Below are positions 36,134 to 44,087 of a stretch of DNA of 64,000 bases, in pieces. The DNA lies in NCBI GenBank assembly GCA_965207495.1, contig OZ242287.1:4898001-4962000 (forward strand), in the 5' to 3' direction. Source of the stretch: Bin5 sp965207495. GTDB lineage: Bacteria; Chloroflexota; Anaerolineae; Caldilineales; Caldilineaceae. The position numbers were made by a program, and so were the translations under genes. Every line of letters begins with the position of its first letter. Within the stretch, counting starts at the first letter, position 1. The notes under the pieces are model-generated. The model was given only the letters and a program-made list of their open reading frames with translations, was not told the origin of the DNA and made no database searches.

Positions 36134-37173
36134 TGACCATTCTCGGCGGGCAGTAGATGAATACGTTCGCGAGGCAGATGCAGGATGATTTCTTCGCCGC
36201 GACTGAAGTGCTGGTAGGGGGTCATGGTCAGCTGCAGCTGGGTGTCGCTGATACCGGCGCCGCAGCGGGCGACCAGGCCGTGAAAGCTGTAGGACTCGAC
36301 CATACCGACCAGGTTGTTGTGGCCGTTTTCTCCGACTTCAACGGCTTCGGGGCGGATGGTTACGAGCACGTCGCCGTCGGGTCTTTCGGAGTCGTCCACT
36401 TCGAGGGGTCCGAGATCGGTTTCGACGATGCGACCGCGCTTGAAACCTGGCAGAAAGTTGTTGCCTCCGAAGAAGCGAGCCACATCGCTGTCGACGGGGC
36501 GTTCGAAGAAGCTGCGGGGTTCGCCGGTCTGGCGCACGGCGCCCTGCATCAGGAGGCAGATGCGGTCGGCGACGGCCACGGCGTCGGCCTGATCGTGGGT
36601 GACGAAGATCATAGTGATGCCGGCCTGTTGCTGGAGTGTGCGTATGGTGCCGCGCAGATCCTCGCGCAGGCTTGGCTCCAGGCTGCTGAGCGGTTCATCC
36701 AGCAGGAGCACGCGGGGTTGGATGACGAGCGCCCTGGCGAGGGCGACGCGCTGGCGCTGGCCGCCGGACAGCTCGTCGGGCCGGCGGTCCTCATAGCCGG
36801 CCAGTTGCACGGCAGCCAGAGCCTGGGCCACTTTGCGGCGGATCGTACCAGCATCGATCCGCCGCATCCTGAGGCCGAAAGCGACATTTGCGCCCACGTC
36901 CATAAAGGGGAACAGGGCATGTTCCTGGAAGACCATGACTGCGCCGCGTTTCTCCGGGGGCACATCGAGCACTGTGCGCTCGTCGAAGCGGATATCTCCT
37001 TCAGTGGGACGCAGGAGCCCGGCGATGGCGCGCAGGATGGTGGTCTTTCCGCTGCCAGACGGGCCCAGCAGGACCATCAGCTCGCCCTGCGCGACGGTCA
37101 AGGAGACGTCGTGCAGGACGGCTGGGCCTGCATGGAAGGCCAGGGAAAGGTTGTGCAGCGAGACAGTGGTCAT
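36130..37173 (-). CDS. ABC transporter ATP-binding protein, PotA/FbpC-like with TOBE domain
   Basis: 347 residues. Walker A GPSGSGKTT (about residue 37), signature LSGGQRQRVALARAL, Walker B VLLLDEPLSSLEPSL and the His loop VTHDQADAVA. The C-terminal ~110 residues (DVLVTIRPEAVEVGE) form a TOBE domain. This belongs to the spermidine/iron/sulfate/sugar class. It is not the ~240-residue kind usual for the amino-acid permeases encoded just upstream. It is 103 nt after the binding-protein gene. Confidence 0.93.
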   Translation of the reverse strand: MTTVSLHNLSLAFHAGPAVLHDVSLTVAQGELMVLLGPSGSGKTTILRAIAGLLRPTEGDIRFDERTVLDVPPEKRGAVMVFQEHALFPFMDVGANVAFGLRMRRIDAGTIRRKVAQALAAVQLAGYEDRRPDELSGGQRQRVALARALVIQPRVLLLDEPLSSLEPSLREDLRGTIRTLQQQAGITMIFVTHDQADAVAVADRICLLMQGAVRQTGEPRSFFERPVDSDVARFFGGNNFLPGFKRGRIVETDLGPLEVDDSERPDGDVLVTIRPEAVEVGENGHNNLVGMVESYSFHGLVARCGAGISDTQLQLTMTPYQHFSRGEEIILHLPRERIHLLPAENGQ

Positions 37174-37275
37174 TGTTTGACTGCTACTCTTGATCTGCGG
37201 TCGCGGGCCCTTCTTAGGACGGTGTCCGGTCGCGGCGACCGCAAGCTGACCAGAACCAGGAACCGGGTAACCATT

Positions 37276-38127
37276 CTATTCCGGCCAGACCTCCATCTGC
37301 CCCCCTAAGGGCAACTGGATCTGGGCATCCGGGCCTTCGAACCAACGCGCGTAGATCTCGTGGTACTGGCCGGACTTCCACAGCTCCTGGAGGGCGTAGT
37401 TGACCTGATCGCGCCAGGTGGACTGGTTGTTGGGTACACCGATGCCGAATTGGACGGGATTGTGTCCGCCGGGCAGAAGCTCGAGAGCGGGGTCGCCGGC
37501 AGCGAGTGCCAACATGGTGATGTTGTCTTCGGTGTAGCCTTCGACGGCGCCGTCGCGGAGGGCCTGCATGGCGGCGAGCTTGTCGCTGAATTCGACGATT
37601 TCGGGAGCCGGGCCACCGTGAGCCTCGCTGTAGGCGATCCAGGAGGGGATGGCGGAGCTACCGGCGTTGGCGGCCACTTTCAAGCCCATCAACTCATCGA
37701 TGGAAGTATATTCGCCGGTACGAACGAGAAAGGACTGATTGTCCCAGAAGTAGGTGATGCTGAAGTCGATGGCGTTGTCGCGTTTGCGGGTGTGGTTCAT
37801 GCTGGCGATCGATATGTCGACGCGCCCTTCCTGGAGGAAGCTTATGCGGGTCGTGCCGTCGACGACGATCAGTTCCGGTTCCAGGCCGAGCTGGGCGGCC
37901 ATGGCGTGGGCGAGGTCGACGTCGAAGCCAACCCATTCACCTTCTTCGGTGACAAAGCTCAGCGGAGGATTGTCGTTGCGCACACCGATGCGCACGGTGC
38001 CGCGAGCGGATATTTCATCGGCAAGAGAGAGAGTTTCGCCGGCTGGCATAGCAGGAATCGCCTGGCAGGCGGCCAGCAGCAGGGCGACGAGTAGGACAGC
38101 GAGGGAAAGTTGCGTTGCATTCTTCAT
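37276..38127 (-). CDS. polar-amino-acid-type ABC substrate-binding lipoprotein
   Basis: 283 residues. A lipoprotein signal ends in LLLAACQ (Cys at about 21). The binding domain has GTVRIGVRNDNPPLSF, GFDVDLAHAMAAQL, GTTRISFLQEGRVDISIASM and the ligand segment IDFSITYFWDNQSFLV, typical of family 3 (polar amino acid) solute-binding proteins, which grip the amino-acid carboxylate with an Arg. The exact ligand is not readable. The lipid anchor suits a monoderm cell. Preceded by a 298-nt gap that could hold a promoter. Confidence 0.93.
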   Translation of the reverse strand: MKNATQLSLAVLLVALLLAACQAIPAMPAGETLSLADEISARGTVRIGVRNDNPPLSFVTEEGEWVGFDVDLAHAMAAQLGLEPELIVVDGTTRISFLQEGRVDISIASMNHTRKRDNAIDFSITYFWDNQSFLVRTGEYTSIDELMGLKVAANAGSSAIPSWIAYSEAHGGPAPEIVEFSDKLAAMQALRDGAVEGYTEDNITMLALAAGDPALELLPGGHNPVQFGIGVPNNQSTWRDQVNYALQELWKSGQYHEIYARWFEGPDAQIQLPLGGQMEVWPE

Positions 38128-38425
38128 TGAATGTTCCTCCTTGGTGGAAGTGTATCAGATGGCAAGTAGGTTCGGCAAAACAAGGGACGAATCTCTGCAA
38201 CGCGGTGCGCGACGCGACAATCTCCCGTTGTGACGGCTGTGCCAACGAAGAGGCGTGGGCACCGACATTGTAATTCGTCTATCGTAACACAGTTGGGGGG
38301 ACTGTAAATGTAAGCATGGGTACGCATTTTGGCTGCGGAACCCCTGCGGATGATTGTTTTACAGGTTTTGTCCAAGGGCAGTTGGCTGTGCACGGTTTGA
38401 ACACGGCTTGCGAGTGCAATTTGTT
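38128..38425 (-). promoter_or_regulatory. 298-nt gap upstream of the binding-protein gene
   Basis: A long gap inside what otherwise looks like one ABC operon (read on the minus strand). It may hold a separate promoter for the binding-protein gene, which is often made in excess. No known riboswitch pattern or clear hexamers are seen. Confidence 0.35.
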
Positions 38426-39148
38426 TCAGTAGCTAAAAAATGAATGGGCGAGATCCGATGGCCGGCTGCGCCGTTCCCAACGTTGGGAGAGGCGGGAAAG
38501 GGTGAAGGCGAGGACGAAATAGAGTACGCCTACAAAGGTATACATGGTGACCCAGTACGGCGCGTTGGTGACATCGGCGCCAAGCGCCATGCGGGCGACG
38601 GTCATCACTTCGGCGACACCGATGACGACGACGACGGAGGTGTCTTTGAAGAGACTTATGGCCTGGCCGGTAAAGGCGGGCAGCATGACGCGGAGGGCGT
38701 AACGCAGCTTGACCAGGATGTAGACCTGGCGGGGGCGGCTGCCCATGAGGCGGGCGGACTCCACGAGTTCCGGTGGAACGGCGGCGAGCCCGGCGCGCAG
38801 GATTTCGGCCTGATAGGCGCTGGAATAGAGGGCCAGGGCGACCAGAGCGGAAGTGCGGGGGCTCCAGTTGAGCCCGAAGCGTACGCCGCCGACGCCCTGA
38901 TGGACGAGCACCAGCAGCAGGATCAGCGGAATGCCGCGGAAGAACTCGACGTAGGCGACGGCGCACCAGCGCAGCGGGCGCAAGCGTAACCGTTCGGCGC
39001 TGCTGACGGGGATGGCGAGTGCGAAGCCGACTGCCACGGCCAGCACGGCGAGGATGAGGCTGAGGAAGAGCCCACCGGGCCGCTGGCCAGAGAAACCGAA
39101 CAGAAGAGCAGGCAGTTTTTCGATGAGGAAAGAAATATGGTCACTCAT
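38426..39148 (-). CDS. amino-acid-type ABC transporter permease (second)
   Basis: 240 residues with about five hydrophobic segments. The His/Glu/Gln-permease pattern is plain: YVEFFRGIPLILLLVL, LALYSSAYQAEILRAGL and the EAA loop ELVESARLMGSRPRQVYILV. It forms the membrane pore with the gene at 39192 and follows it by 43 nt. It likely works with the binding protein at 37276. The EAA loop should dock onto the ATPase. Confidence 0.93.
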   Translation of the reverse strand: MSDHISFLIEKLPALLFGFSGQRPGGLFLSLILAVLAVAVGFALAIPVSSAERLRLRPLRWCAVAYVEFFRGIPLILLLVLVHQGVGGVRFGLNWSPRTSALVALALYSSAYQAEILRAGLAAVPPELVESARLMGSRPRQVYILVKLRYALRVMLPAFTGQAISLFKDTSVVVVIGVAEVMTVARMALGADVTNAPYWVTMYTFVGVLYFVLAFTLSRLSQRWERRSRPSDLAHSFFSY

Positions 39149-39191
39149 CAGCGGTCAGATTCAGTGTGGCAGGTTCGGAGGAAAGGCATTG

Positions 39192-39920
39192 TCAGCCTCC
39201 GGCGACGAGCCATTGCTTCTCTACCCAGCGCAGCAGGCCGGAGAAGGCAAAGGCGAGCAGCAGATAAACGACGGCGGCGAGCATCAGGAATTCGAGCGCC
39301 AGGAAAGTGCGGGTAATCGCGGTCTGGGCGCTGTGAAAGAATTCGGGCGTGGCAACAAAGGCGGCCAGCGCAGTGTTTTTGAGATGGTGGATGAGGCGGG
39401 TCGAAATGGCCGGGAATGCGGTACGGAGGCCCTGGGGCAGCAGGACCGTCCAGAAGAGTCTCAGGCGCGAGGCGCCGAGCGTGCGGGCGGCGTCAACGTG
39501 TTGTTGGGGGATGGCGCCGACGCCGGCGCGGAAGAGCTCTGCGAGGTAGGCGCTGGTATTGAGGACCAGAGCCACGCCTGCTGCGAGCGAATAGTAGGGC
39601 AGGGAGAGCCCGCTCCAACTGCTGAGCCAGTTGAGAAAGGCGTTATCGAAGAAGAGGGAGCGCCGCAGCTCGAGCGGGAAGAGATTGGGCAGAGCAAAGG
39701 CCCAGATGATCATTAGGACCAGGGCGGGCAGGTTGCGGTGCGTCTCGACATGGAGAACGGCGAGGCCGGCGGCGAAGCGGTTGCCGGAGATGCGCATCGT
39801 CCCGGCAGCGACGCCGATGACGAGCGCGAGCGCGGCGGTGACAGCGGTCAGGACGACGGTCAGAAGGAGGCCCTGCAGGAGCAGGTTGAGGAGGTCGGGC
39901 GTGAGCCAGTCTGGAGTCAT
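39192..39920 (-). CDS. amino-acid-type ABC transporter permease (first)
   Basis: 242 residues of the HisMQ/GlnP type: VETHRNLPALVLMIIWAF, LNTSAYLAELFRAGVGAI and the EAA loop HVDAARTLGASRLRLFWTVL. Two different permease genes in a row predict a heterodimeric pore. It overlaps the end of the methyltransferase gene by 4 nt (ATGA), so it is coupled with it. Together with the genes at 38426, 37276 and 36130 it makes a complete import system. Confidence 0.93.
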   Translation of the reverse strand: MTPDWLTPDLLNLLLQGLLLTVVLTAVTAALALVIGVAAGTMRISGNRFAAGLAVLHVETHRNLPALVLMIIWAFALPNLFPLELRRSLFFDNAFLNWLSSWSGLSLPYYSLAAGVALVLNTSAYLAELFRAGVGAIPQQHVDAARTLGASRLRLFWTVLLPQGLRTAFPAISTRLIHHLKNTALAAFVATPEFFHSAQTAITRTFLALEFLMLAAVVYLLLAFAFSGLLRWVEKQWLVAGG

Positions 39921-40648
39921 TTGGCGCAGATGAAGAGCATGACGGGGCTGGCATCGGCCAAGTCGTCGAACGTGTAGCCGTCATAGCTCTCGAGGATCTG
40001 CAACCCGGCCGCTGAAAGGAGACCGGTGACATCTTGCCGGGTGAAGAGGCGGTAGCGCAGATGGTAGTTCTGGGCGCCTTCGGGGGAGACGATGTTGAAC
40101 TGTTCGGTGACGATGCCGGTTTCGGCGTCGTGGCTACGGTCGATCTGGGCGTAGCTCGTGTCGCTGCCGAAGCGGTCGGATGGTTTGAGCGCGTCGAGAG
40201 CGGGTTGCTTTTGCGGGAGTTCGAGCGCGAAGCGGCCGCCGTCTTTCAGGGAGTTGAAAACGGATGTAAGCAGGCCGCGGTTGTCCTCATTCGAAGCGGG
40301 GGGGACCTGTCCGAGTGTAGTGAAGAGGCAGATGGCGGCGTCGAAAGGTTCGACAGGGAAATAGCCTTCTGCGGCGACGTGCTGAAAGTCGACATCGACG
40401 GCGGCCTCTTGCGCATTGTCGCGGGCGGCCCTGATCATGGCGGCGGCGGGGTCGATGCCTAGGACAGTGTAGTTGCGGCGGGCCAGCTCGACGCTGTGGC
40501 GGCCGAAGCCGCAGCCGACGTCGAGGACGCGTGCGGCAGGGGCGAGCGGCAGGGCGTCGACCAGGAAGTCGATCTCTTGCCGAGTTCGTTCGGCAGTCAG
40601 CAGGGGATGGCGGAGGAAGGGGGAGCCGTCCGAGAAGAAGTCATTCAA
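39917..40648 (-). CDS. class I SAM-dependent methyltransferase
   Basis: 243 residues. Motif I VLDVGCGFGRHSVELAR (about 41-57), motif II YTVLGIDPAAAMIRAA and the post-motif DAAICLFTTLGQV are clear. It resembles the methyltransferase domain 25/11 group acting on small molecules. It overlaps the downstream permease gene by 4 nt, which is odd for a methyltransferase and hints at a link to the imported substrate. It lies about 80 nt after the radical SAM gene. Confidence 0.88.
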   Translation of the reverse strand: MNDFFSDGSPFLRHPLLTAERTRQEIDFLVDALPLAPAARVLDVGCGFGRHSVELARRNYTVLGIDPAAAMIRAARDNAQEAAVDVDFQHVAAEGYFPVEPFDAAICLFTTLGQVPPASNEDNRGLLTSVFNSLKDGGRFALELPQKQPALDALKPSDRFGSDTSYAQIDRSHDAETGIVTEQFNIVSPEGAQNYHLRYRLFTRQDVTGLLSAAGLQILESYDGYTFDDLADASPVMLFICAK

Positions 40649-40692
40649 CTTTCAGTTCCCGGCAGCTGCGTCATCCGGAGGTGCGTGTAGGG

Positions 40693-40709
40693 CCCCACTC
40701 ACGGTGGGG
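40693..40709. terminator. small hairpin between radical SAM and methyltransferase genes
   Basis: CCCCAC-TCACG-GTGGGG, a perfect 6-bp stem in the 81-nt gap. There is no U-tract on the minus strand, so it may attenuate or process the transcript instead of ending it. Confidence 0.35.
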
Positions 40710-40729
40710 ATGTACTTATTGCGCTTTTG

Positions 40730-41629
40730 TCACAACGTATCGCGCACGTCGAGCATCGGCAGATCCTGGCGTTCGAGGTCGTAGAGCGCTTCGAAGGGGA
40801 TGGCGGCGTCGGCGGCGTCGGCGGCTTCAGCCCAGCCTTCGACCCATTCGCGCTCGATGCCGTCGACATCATCGACGACGCGGAGGCGGTCGATATCGTA
40901 TGTCTCTTTGAGCTGCTTCATTTCGGCGGCGACGCTCTCCGGTGACCGTTGACGGAAGGCTTGGCCGTGAACAGAATCCTGGCACCAGTCGCAGCCGTAA
41001 GGGCAGCCGCGTGAGGTGGAGATGGTGAGGGAGGAGTAGCCGTTTTCTTCGCGCCAAGTGTCGAGGTAGCGGTCCATATCGATGAGGTCGCGGGCGGGCA
41101 GGGGCAGTTCGTCCAGGTTTTCGACGGGGGGGCGCGGCTGGTTTACGACGGATTTGCCGTCGGCGTCGCGGAAGGCGATGCCCGGTTCGCGCGCCAGCAG
41201 TTCGGGTGTGAGGGGGCCTGCGTCGATGAGCCGGAGCAGCGCGTCGAGAGTTTGCTCGCCTTCATGGTGGACGACCATATCTACCTGGGAGAACTGCAGA
41301 TAGTAGGCGGGATCCTTGGTCGGGTCGGGGCCGCCGAGGATGGTCAGAGTGCCAGCGGCTTTGGTTTCGGCGGCCAAGGCGAGGGCCATGTCGCGCAGGG
41401 GCAAGACGGCCGAGATGCCGACCAGGTCGGGCTTTTCGGCGGCCAGCCGTGCGGAGAAGGCGCTTACATCGTCTTCGAATGTGCCGTCGAAAACGGCGAC
41501 TTCGTGGCCCTGGGCGCGTACGTAGCCGGCCAGGTAGAGAAGGCCGAGCGGGAAGTAGGGGCTTTTGAGGGCCTGTTCTTCCGGATTCAGATAGAGAAAG
41601 AGTGGGTGAACGAGAAGTATTTTTGCCAT
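40730..41629 (-). CDS. B12-binding-domain radical SAM protein, unusually short
   Basis: 299 residues. A Rossmann-like N-terminal half (KILLVHPLFLYLN, PYFPLGLLYLAGYVRAQGHE, then ILGGPDPTKDP) matches the B12-binding domain, but the DxHxxG cobalamin histidine is not seen. The radical SAM cluster GCPYGCDWC (Cys209, 213, 216) follows. Only ~83 residues come after it, ending in DLPMLDVRDTL, about half of a normal barrel. The stop is followed by a small hairpin. It may be a truncated gene or a short subfamily. Substrate unknown. Confidence 0.82.
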   Translation of the reverse strand: MAKILLVHPLFLYLNPEEQALKSPYFPLGLLYLAGYVRAQGHEVAVFDGTFEDDVSAFSARLAAEKPDLVGISAVLPLRDMALALAAETKAAGTLTILGGPDPTKDPAYYLQFSQVDMVVHHEGEQTLDALLRLIDAGPLTPELLAREPGIAFRDADGKSVVNQPRPPVENLDELPLPARDLIDMDRYLDTWREENGYSSLTISTSRGCPYGCDWCQDSVHGQAFRQRSPESVAAEMKQLKETYDIDRLRVVDDVDGIEREWVEGWAEAADAADAAIPFEALYDLERQDLPMLDVRDTL

Positions 41630-41776
41630 TAGTCTGGCTTTCTGTCTACAGTGGGCTGTTTTTGCGTTGGGCCGTCCACTTAGGGCCGGGGGTGATTATA
41701 CACTGTGCGGCGTCGCCTGTCTAAGGGAGAAGTGCGGGCCAACTGAACTGATTTCGGATGGTATTGCATTCTCCGC

Positions 41777-42070
41777 AGGGCGCCTACAAGGCGTGTCCTA
41801 CTCGATTCAGGCAGAAAAGCGAGGCCTTGGCCAGATGCGATACAGTTGTCTTGGGTTGGAACTGTTCATGTCTGCAAATGTCGCGCCATGTCTACAAATG
41901 TCGCGCTAAGTATACGTATGTCGCGCCGAAACAAGCTTTTTTTTGCTGAGATGTTTGACTTTGCGAATTGTTCCTCGCCGTCTTTGGACAGTTGAGGGCA
42001 GTCAGATCTTAGCAAATCAGTGACCTACGGCTGCCTTCTTCTGTTTTCAACTTTTCTTCCGGCAGGAGTC
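41777..42070 (+). repeat. element A: diverged ~350-bp intergenic element with 10-bp-phased array
   Basis: A head GGGCGCCTACAAGG and CGATTCAGGCAG (41803-41814), an array of six 10-bp units at 41868-41927 (ATGTC plus five variable bases, alternating TGCAA and GCGCC types), a T-tract, CCTCGCCGTCTTTG (41973-41986), then GCAAATCAGTGACCTACGG and GGCAGGAGTCATGAC. All these landmarks recur in order in element B. No open frame of note. Confidence 0.7.
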
Positions 42071-42116
42071 ATGACTTGCCCAAGCCAGTTTCAGTTCTAT
42101 TTCGTCAGAATGCGGT

Positions 42117-42430
42117 CACTATTATAGCACATGAAGGGCGCCCACAGGGGATACCAATTCGATTCAGGCAGCCTTACGGGGCATTGAAAAAATTCGAAGC
42201 AATTATCCTGGGTCAGGTCGATCCAAGTCGATCTAAGTCGATCCAAGTCGATCCCAAGTCGGCGCGATTTCTTTTTTTTTCTGGATTTTCTTCAATTTCG
42301 CAGACGTTTCCTCGCCGTCTTTGATGGGTCACAGGCAGCAAGCTTATGGGCAAATAACAGACTTACGGGGGTCCTCCCTCGTCTCCATTTAACCTGCCAG
42401 CTGGCGTCATGGGGTCATCATGACAGTTTG
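42117..42430 (+). repeat. element B: second copy with a different 10-bp-phased array
   Basis: CTATTATAGCAC, GGGCGCCCACAGGG (42136), CGATTCAGGCAG (42160-42171), an array GTCGATCCAA, GTCGATCTAA, GTCGATCCAA, GTCGATCCCAA (42217-42257), a long T-tract, CCTCGCCGTCTTTG (42310-42323), then GCAAATAACAGACTTACGG and a CATGACAGTTTG end. The array bases differ from those in A but the period stays ten. A further CTATTATATCAC at 42466 may begin a third, decayed unit. Confidence 0.7.
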
Positions 42431-42604
42431 TACTCAGTAATGCCGATTCATGTTTCGACATAGGGCTATTATATCACTGATTTTGAGGTAATTGCCTTGA
42501 TCTGCTCTACGTTTGCAAGGAGAAAGTAAATCTGCCCGGTCTGCCGGAGATTGAAACTGGAGCTGACCGCGGTTTGGTTGCTACCAGAAGAATAAGCTAG
42601 TTTA

Positions 42605-42656
42605 CCCCAATTTTGGCGATGCATCCGTTTGCAGAGGGTGCATCGCAGTTTTGGGG
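42605..42656. repeat. imperfect inverted repeat at the edge of the dispersed repeat
   Basis: CCCCAA...GCGATGCA (42605-42623) faces TGCATCGC...TTGGGG (42639-42656). The right arm is part of the dispersed repeat that recurs at 61728; the left arm has no counterpart there. It could be the remnant of a terminal inverted repeat. Confidence 0.5.
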
Positions 42657-42928
42657 TGGGAACAGTCTGACGGGGCATGAAGGCCAGCGGTGGCTGAAAT
42701 TGCTTACCTACTCTTGGAGAGATGTAAGGCAGGCGCCAAACCTGGCTCTACCGGGGATTCCCCGATTAGGGGGGCACTGGCTGGAGACAGCAGGTGGGGG
42801 AGGAGACACTGTTGGCTAGACAATATGCTGGGGAAGAATACACACGGTGGCTAGCAAGGGCGGGGCGTTGCGGGGGCGCAGCCCCTGCACAAGGGAGGGC
42901 CGAAGGCCCGGACGCCCAAATGCAAGGA
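42635..42928 (+). repeat. dispersed repeat copy R1
   Basis: A non-coding repeat shared with 61728-61953. It begins GGGTGCATC...TTGGGGTGGGAACAGTCTG and ends with two hairpins, GGGG-GCGCAG-CCCC and GGGCC-GAA-GGCCC (ending 42909). The core 42811-42910 is 100 nt long in both copies and differs at about eight positions. R1 carries roughly 65 extra bases before the core. Confidence 0.8.
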
Positions 42929-42995
42929 GAGAGTGAAGAGGAGTGAGGAGAGAGAAAGCCCTTTGGCCGGCGCTGCGGGGTCAAGGGGGGTGAGG

Positions 42996-44087
42996 TCAGG
43001 ATTTGCTATGCGAAGTTAGTGTATGGGACCAGGGCTGGTGTTGGGAGCGGACGGGTTGGCCGGTTTCGGCGGCTTGGGCGGCGAGGATGTCGAGGTAGCG
43101 GTCCTGGCAGGCTTCGGCGAGGGAGTAGGCTTCTTCGCCGCCACGAACGTATGCGGCCATGCGGAGGAGGAGGTCGGCGACGGCGATTTCGTCGTCGGTG
43201 AGTTCGGCGGGGCGGGTGGGGTTGCGGTACCACCAGTGTTCGCCGGCCTGGATGCCCTCGAGGTAGTTGCCTTCGAGATTGCCTTCGGCGCCGGCGCTAC
43301 GGCGGGTGAAGGTGAGGTGGATGGGGGTGAGGAAGTCCTGGAGGTAGGCGGCTTTGTCGTCGATTATTTCGCCGCGTTCGCCGCGTACGAGGAGGCGTTG
43401 GCCGCGGACCCAGGAGAAGTACTGGTCGGAGGTGAAGTCAAGAATGCCGAGGCGGTCGCCGAAGTCGAAGGCGGCTATGAGCTGTACGGAGTCGGCGACT
43501 TTCTCGTCGAGGGGCGGACCCTGTCGGGTGGGGCCCTGGAGGAGGGGAGAGGTGAAGCGGCGGGCGGTTACGGTGGCCTGTTCGGCGCCGATGCCGAGGA
43601 AGCGGCGGATGAGGCTGATGCCGTGGTAGCCGTGGGCGGCGGAGAGCTGGACCTGGCTGATGCGGCCGAGGCGACCGCTGTGGGCGAAGGCGAGGCGGGC
43701 GGCGTGGTGGGGCTGGCGATGGTACTGCTCGGCGACCTGGATGCGGGCGCCCTGTTCCTGCAGGGACCACAGATCGGCCATTTCCTCCACTGTGCTCGCG
43801 GGCGGTGTTTCGGAGAGGACGGGGATATCCAGTTCTACCAACTGGCGGATTATATGCGGATTGGCCTGCCAGGAGACGCTGGTGACGACGAAGTCGGGCG
43901 CTTCGGCGGCGATCATTTCGGCGGGTGAGCGGTAGATGTTGACGCCGTATGCGGCGGCCAGGTCGAAGGCGCGTTGGGGGCGGCGGGCGGCGAGGCCGGC
44001 GACCTGCAGCTTGTCTGGGAGGGCGCGGGCGGCGCGCAGGAACCAGTTTACGCGCCATCCGGCGCCGACGATGCCGAAGCGGGCCAT
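42996..44087 (-). CDS. Gfo/Idh/MocA-family oxidoreductase lacking the usual EKP lysine
   Basis: 363 residues. The Rossmann start RFGIVGAGWRVNWFL binds the nucleotide. The usual Glu-Lys-Pro motif after the second domain strand is replaced by VLSETPPAST, losing the lysine that holds or relays the substrate. The rest (AEQYHRQPHHAARLAF, SAAHGYHGISLIRRFLG) fits a sugar-type substrate domain with several histidines. It overlaps the upstream Gfo/Idh gene by one base (TAATG), so they are coupled. A role with that partner is likely; activity is uncertain. Confidence 0.9.
   Translation of the reverse strand: MARFGIVGAGWRVNWFLRAARALPDKLQVAGLAARRPQRAFDLAAAYGVNIYRSPAEMIAAEAPDFVVTSVSWQANPHIIRQLVELDIPVLSETPPASTVEEMADLWSLQEQGARIQVAEQYHRQPHHAARLAFAHSGRLGRISQVQLSAAHGYHGISLIRRFLGIGAEQATVTARRFTSPLLQGPTRQGPPLDEKVADSVQLIAAFDFGDRLGILDFTSDQYFSWVRGQRLLVRGERGEIIDDKAAYLQDFLTPIHLTFTRRSAGAEGNLEGNYLEGIQAGEHWWYRNPTRPAELTDDEIAVADLLLRMAAYVRGGEEAYSLAEACQDRYLDILAAQAAETGQPVRSQHQPWSHTLTSHSKS

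Noticed and set aside
36157..37308. 383-residue plus-strand reading opposite the ABC ATPase
   Set aside because: Shadow of a gene with all Walker motifs; composition is typical of an antisense frame.
41868..42257. CRISPR array from the tandem decamers
   Set aside because: Units are 10 bp without spacers, and no cas genes are near.
43023..43928. 301-residue plus-strand reading opposite the second Gfo/Idh gene
   Set aside because: Gly/Ala/Asp-rich antisense shadow.
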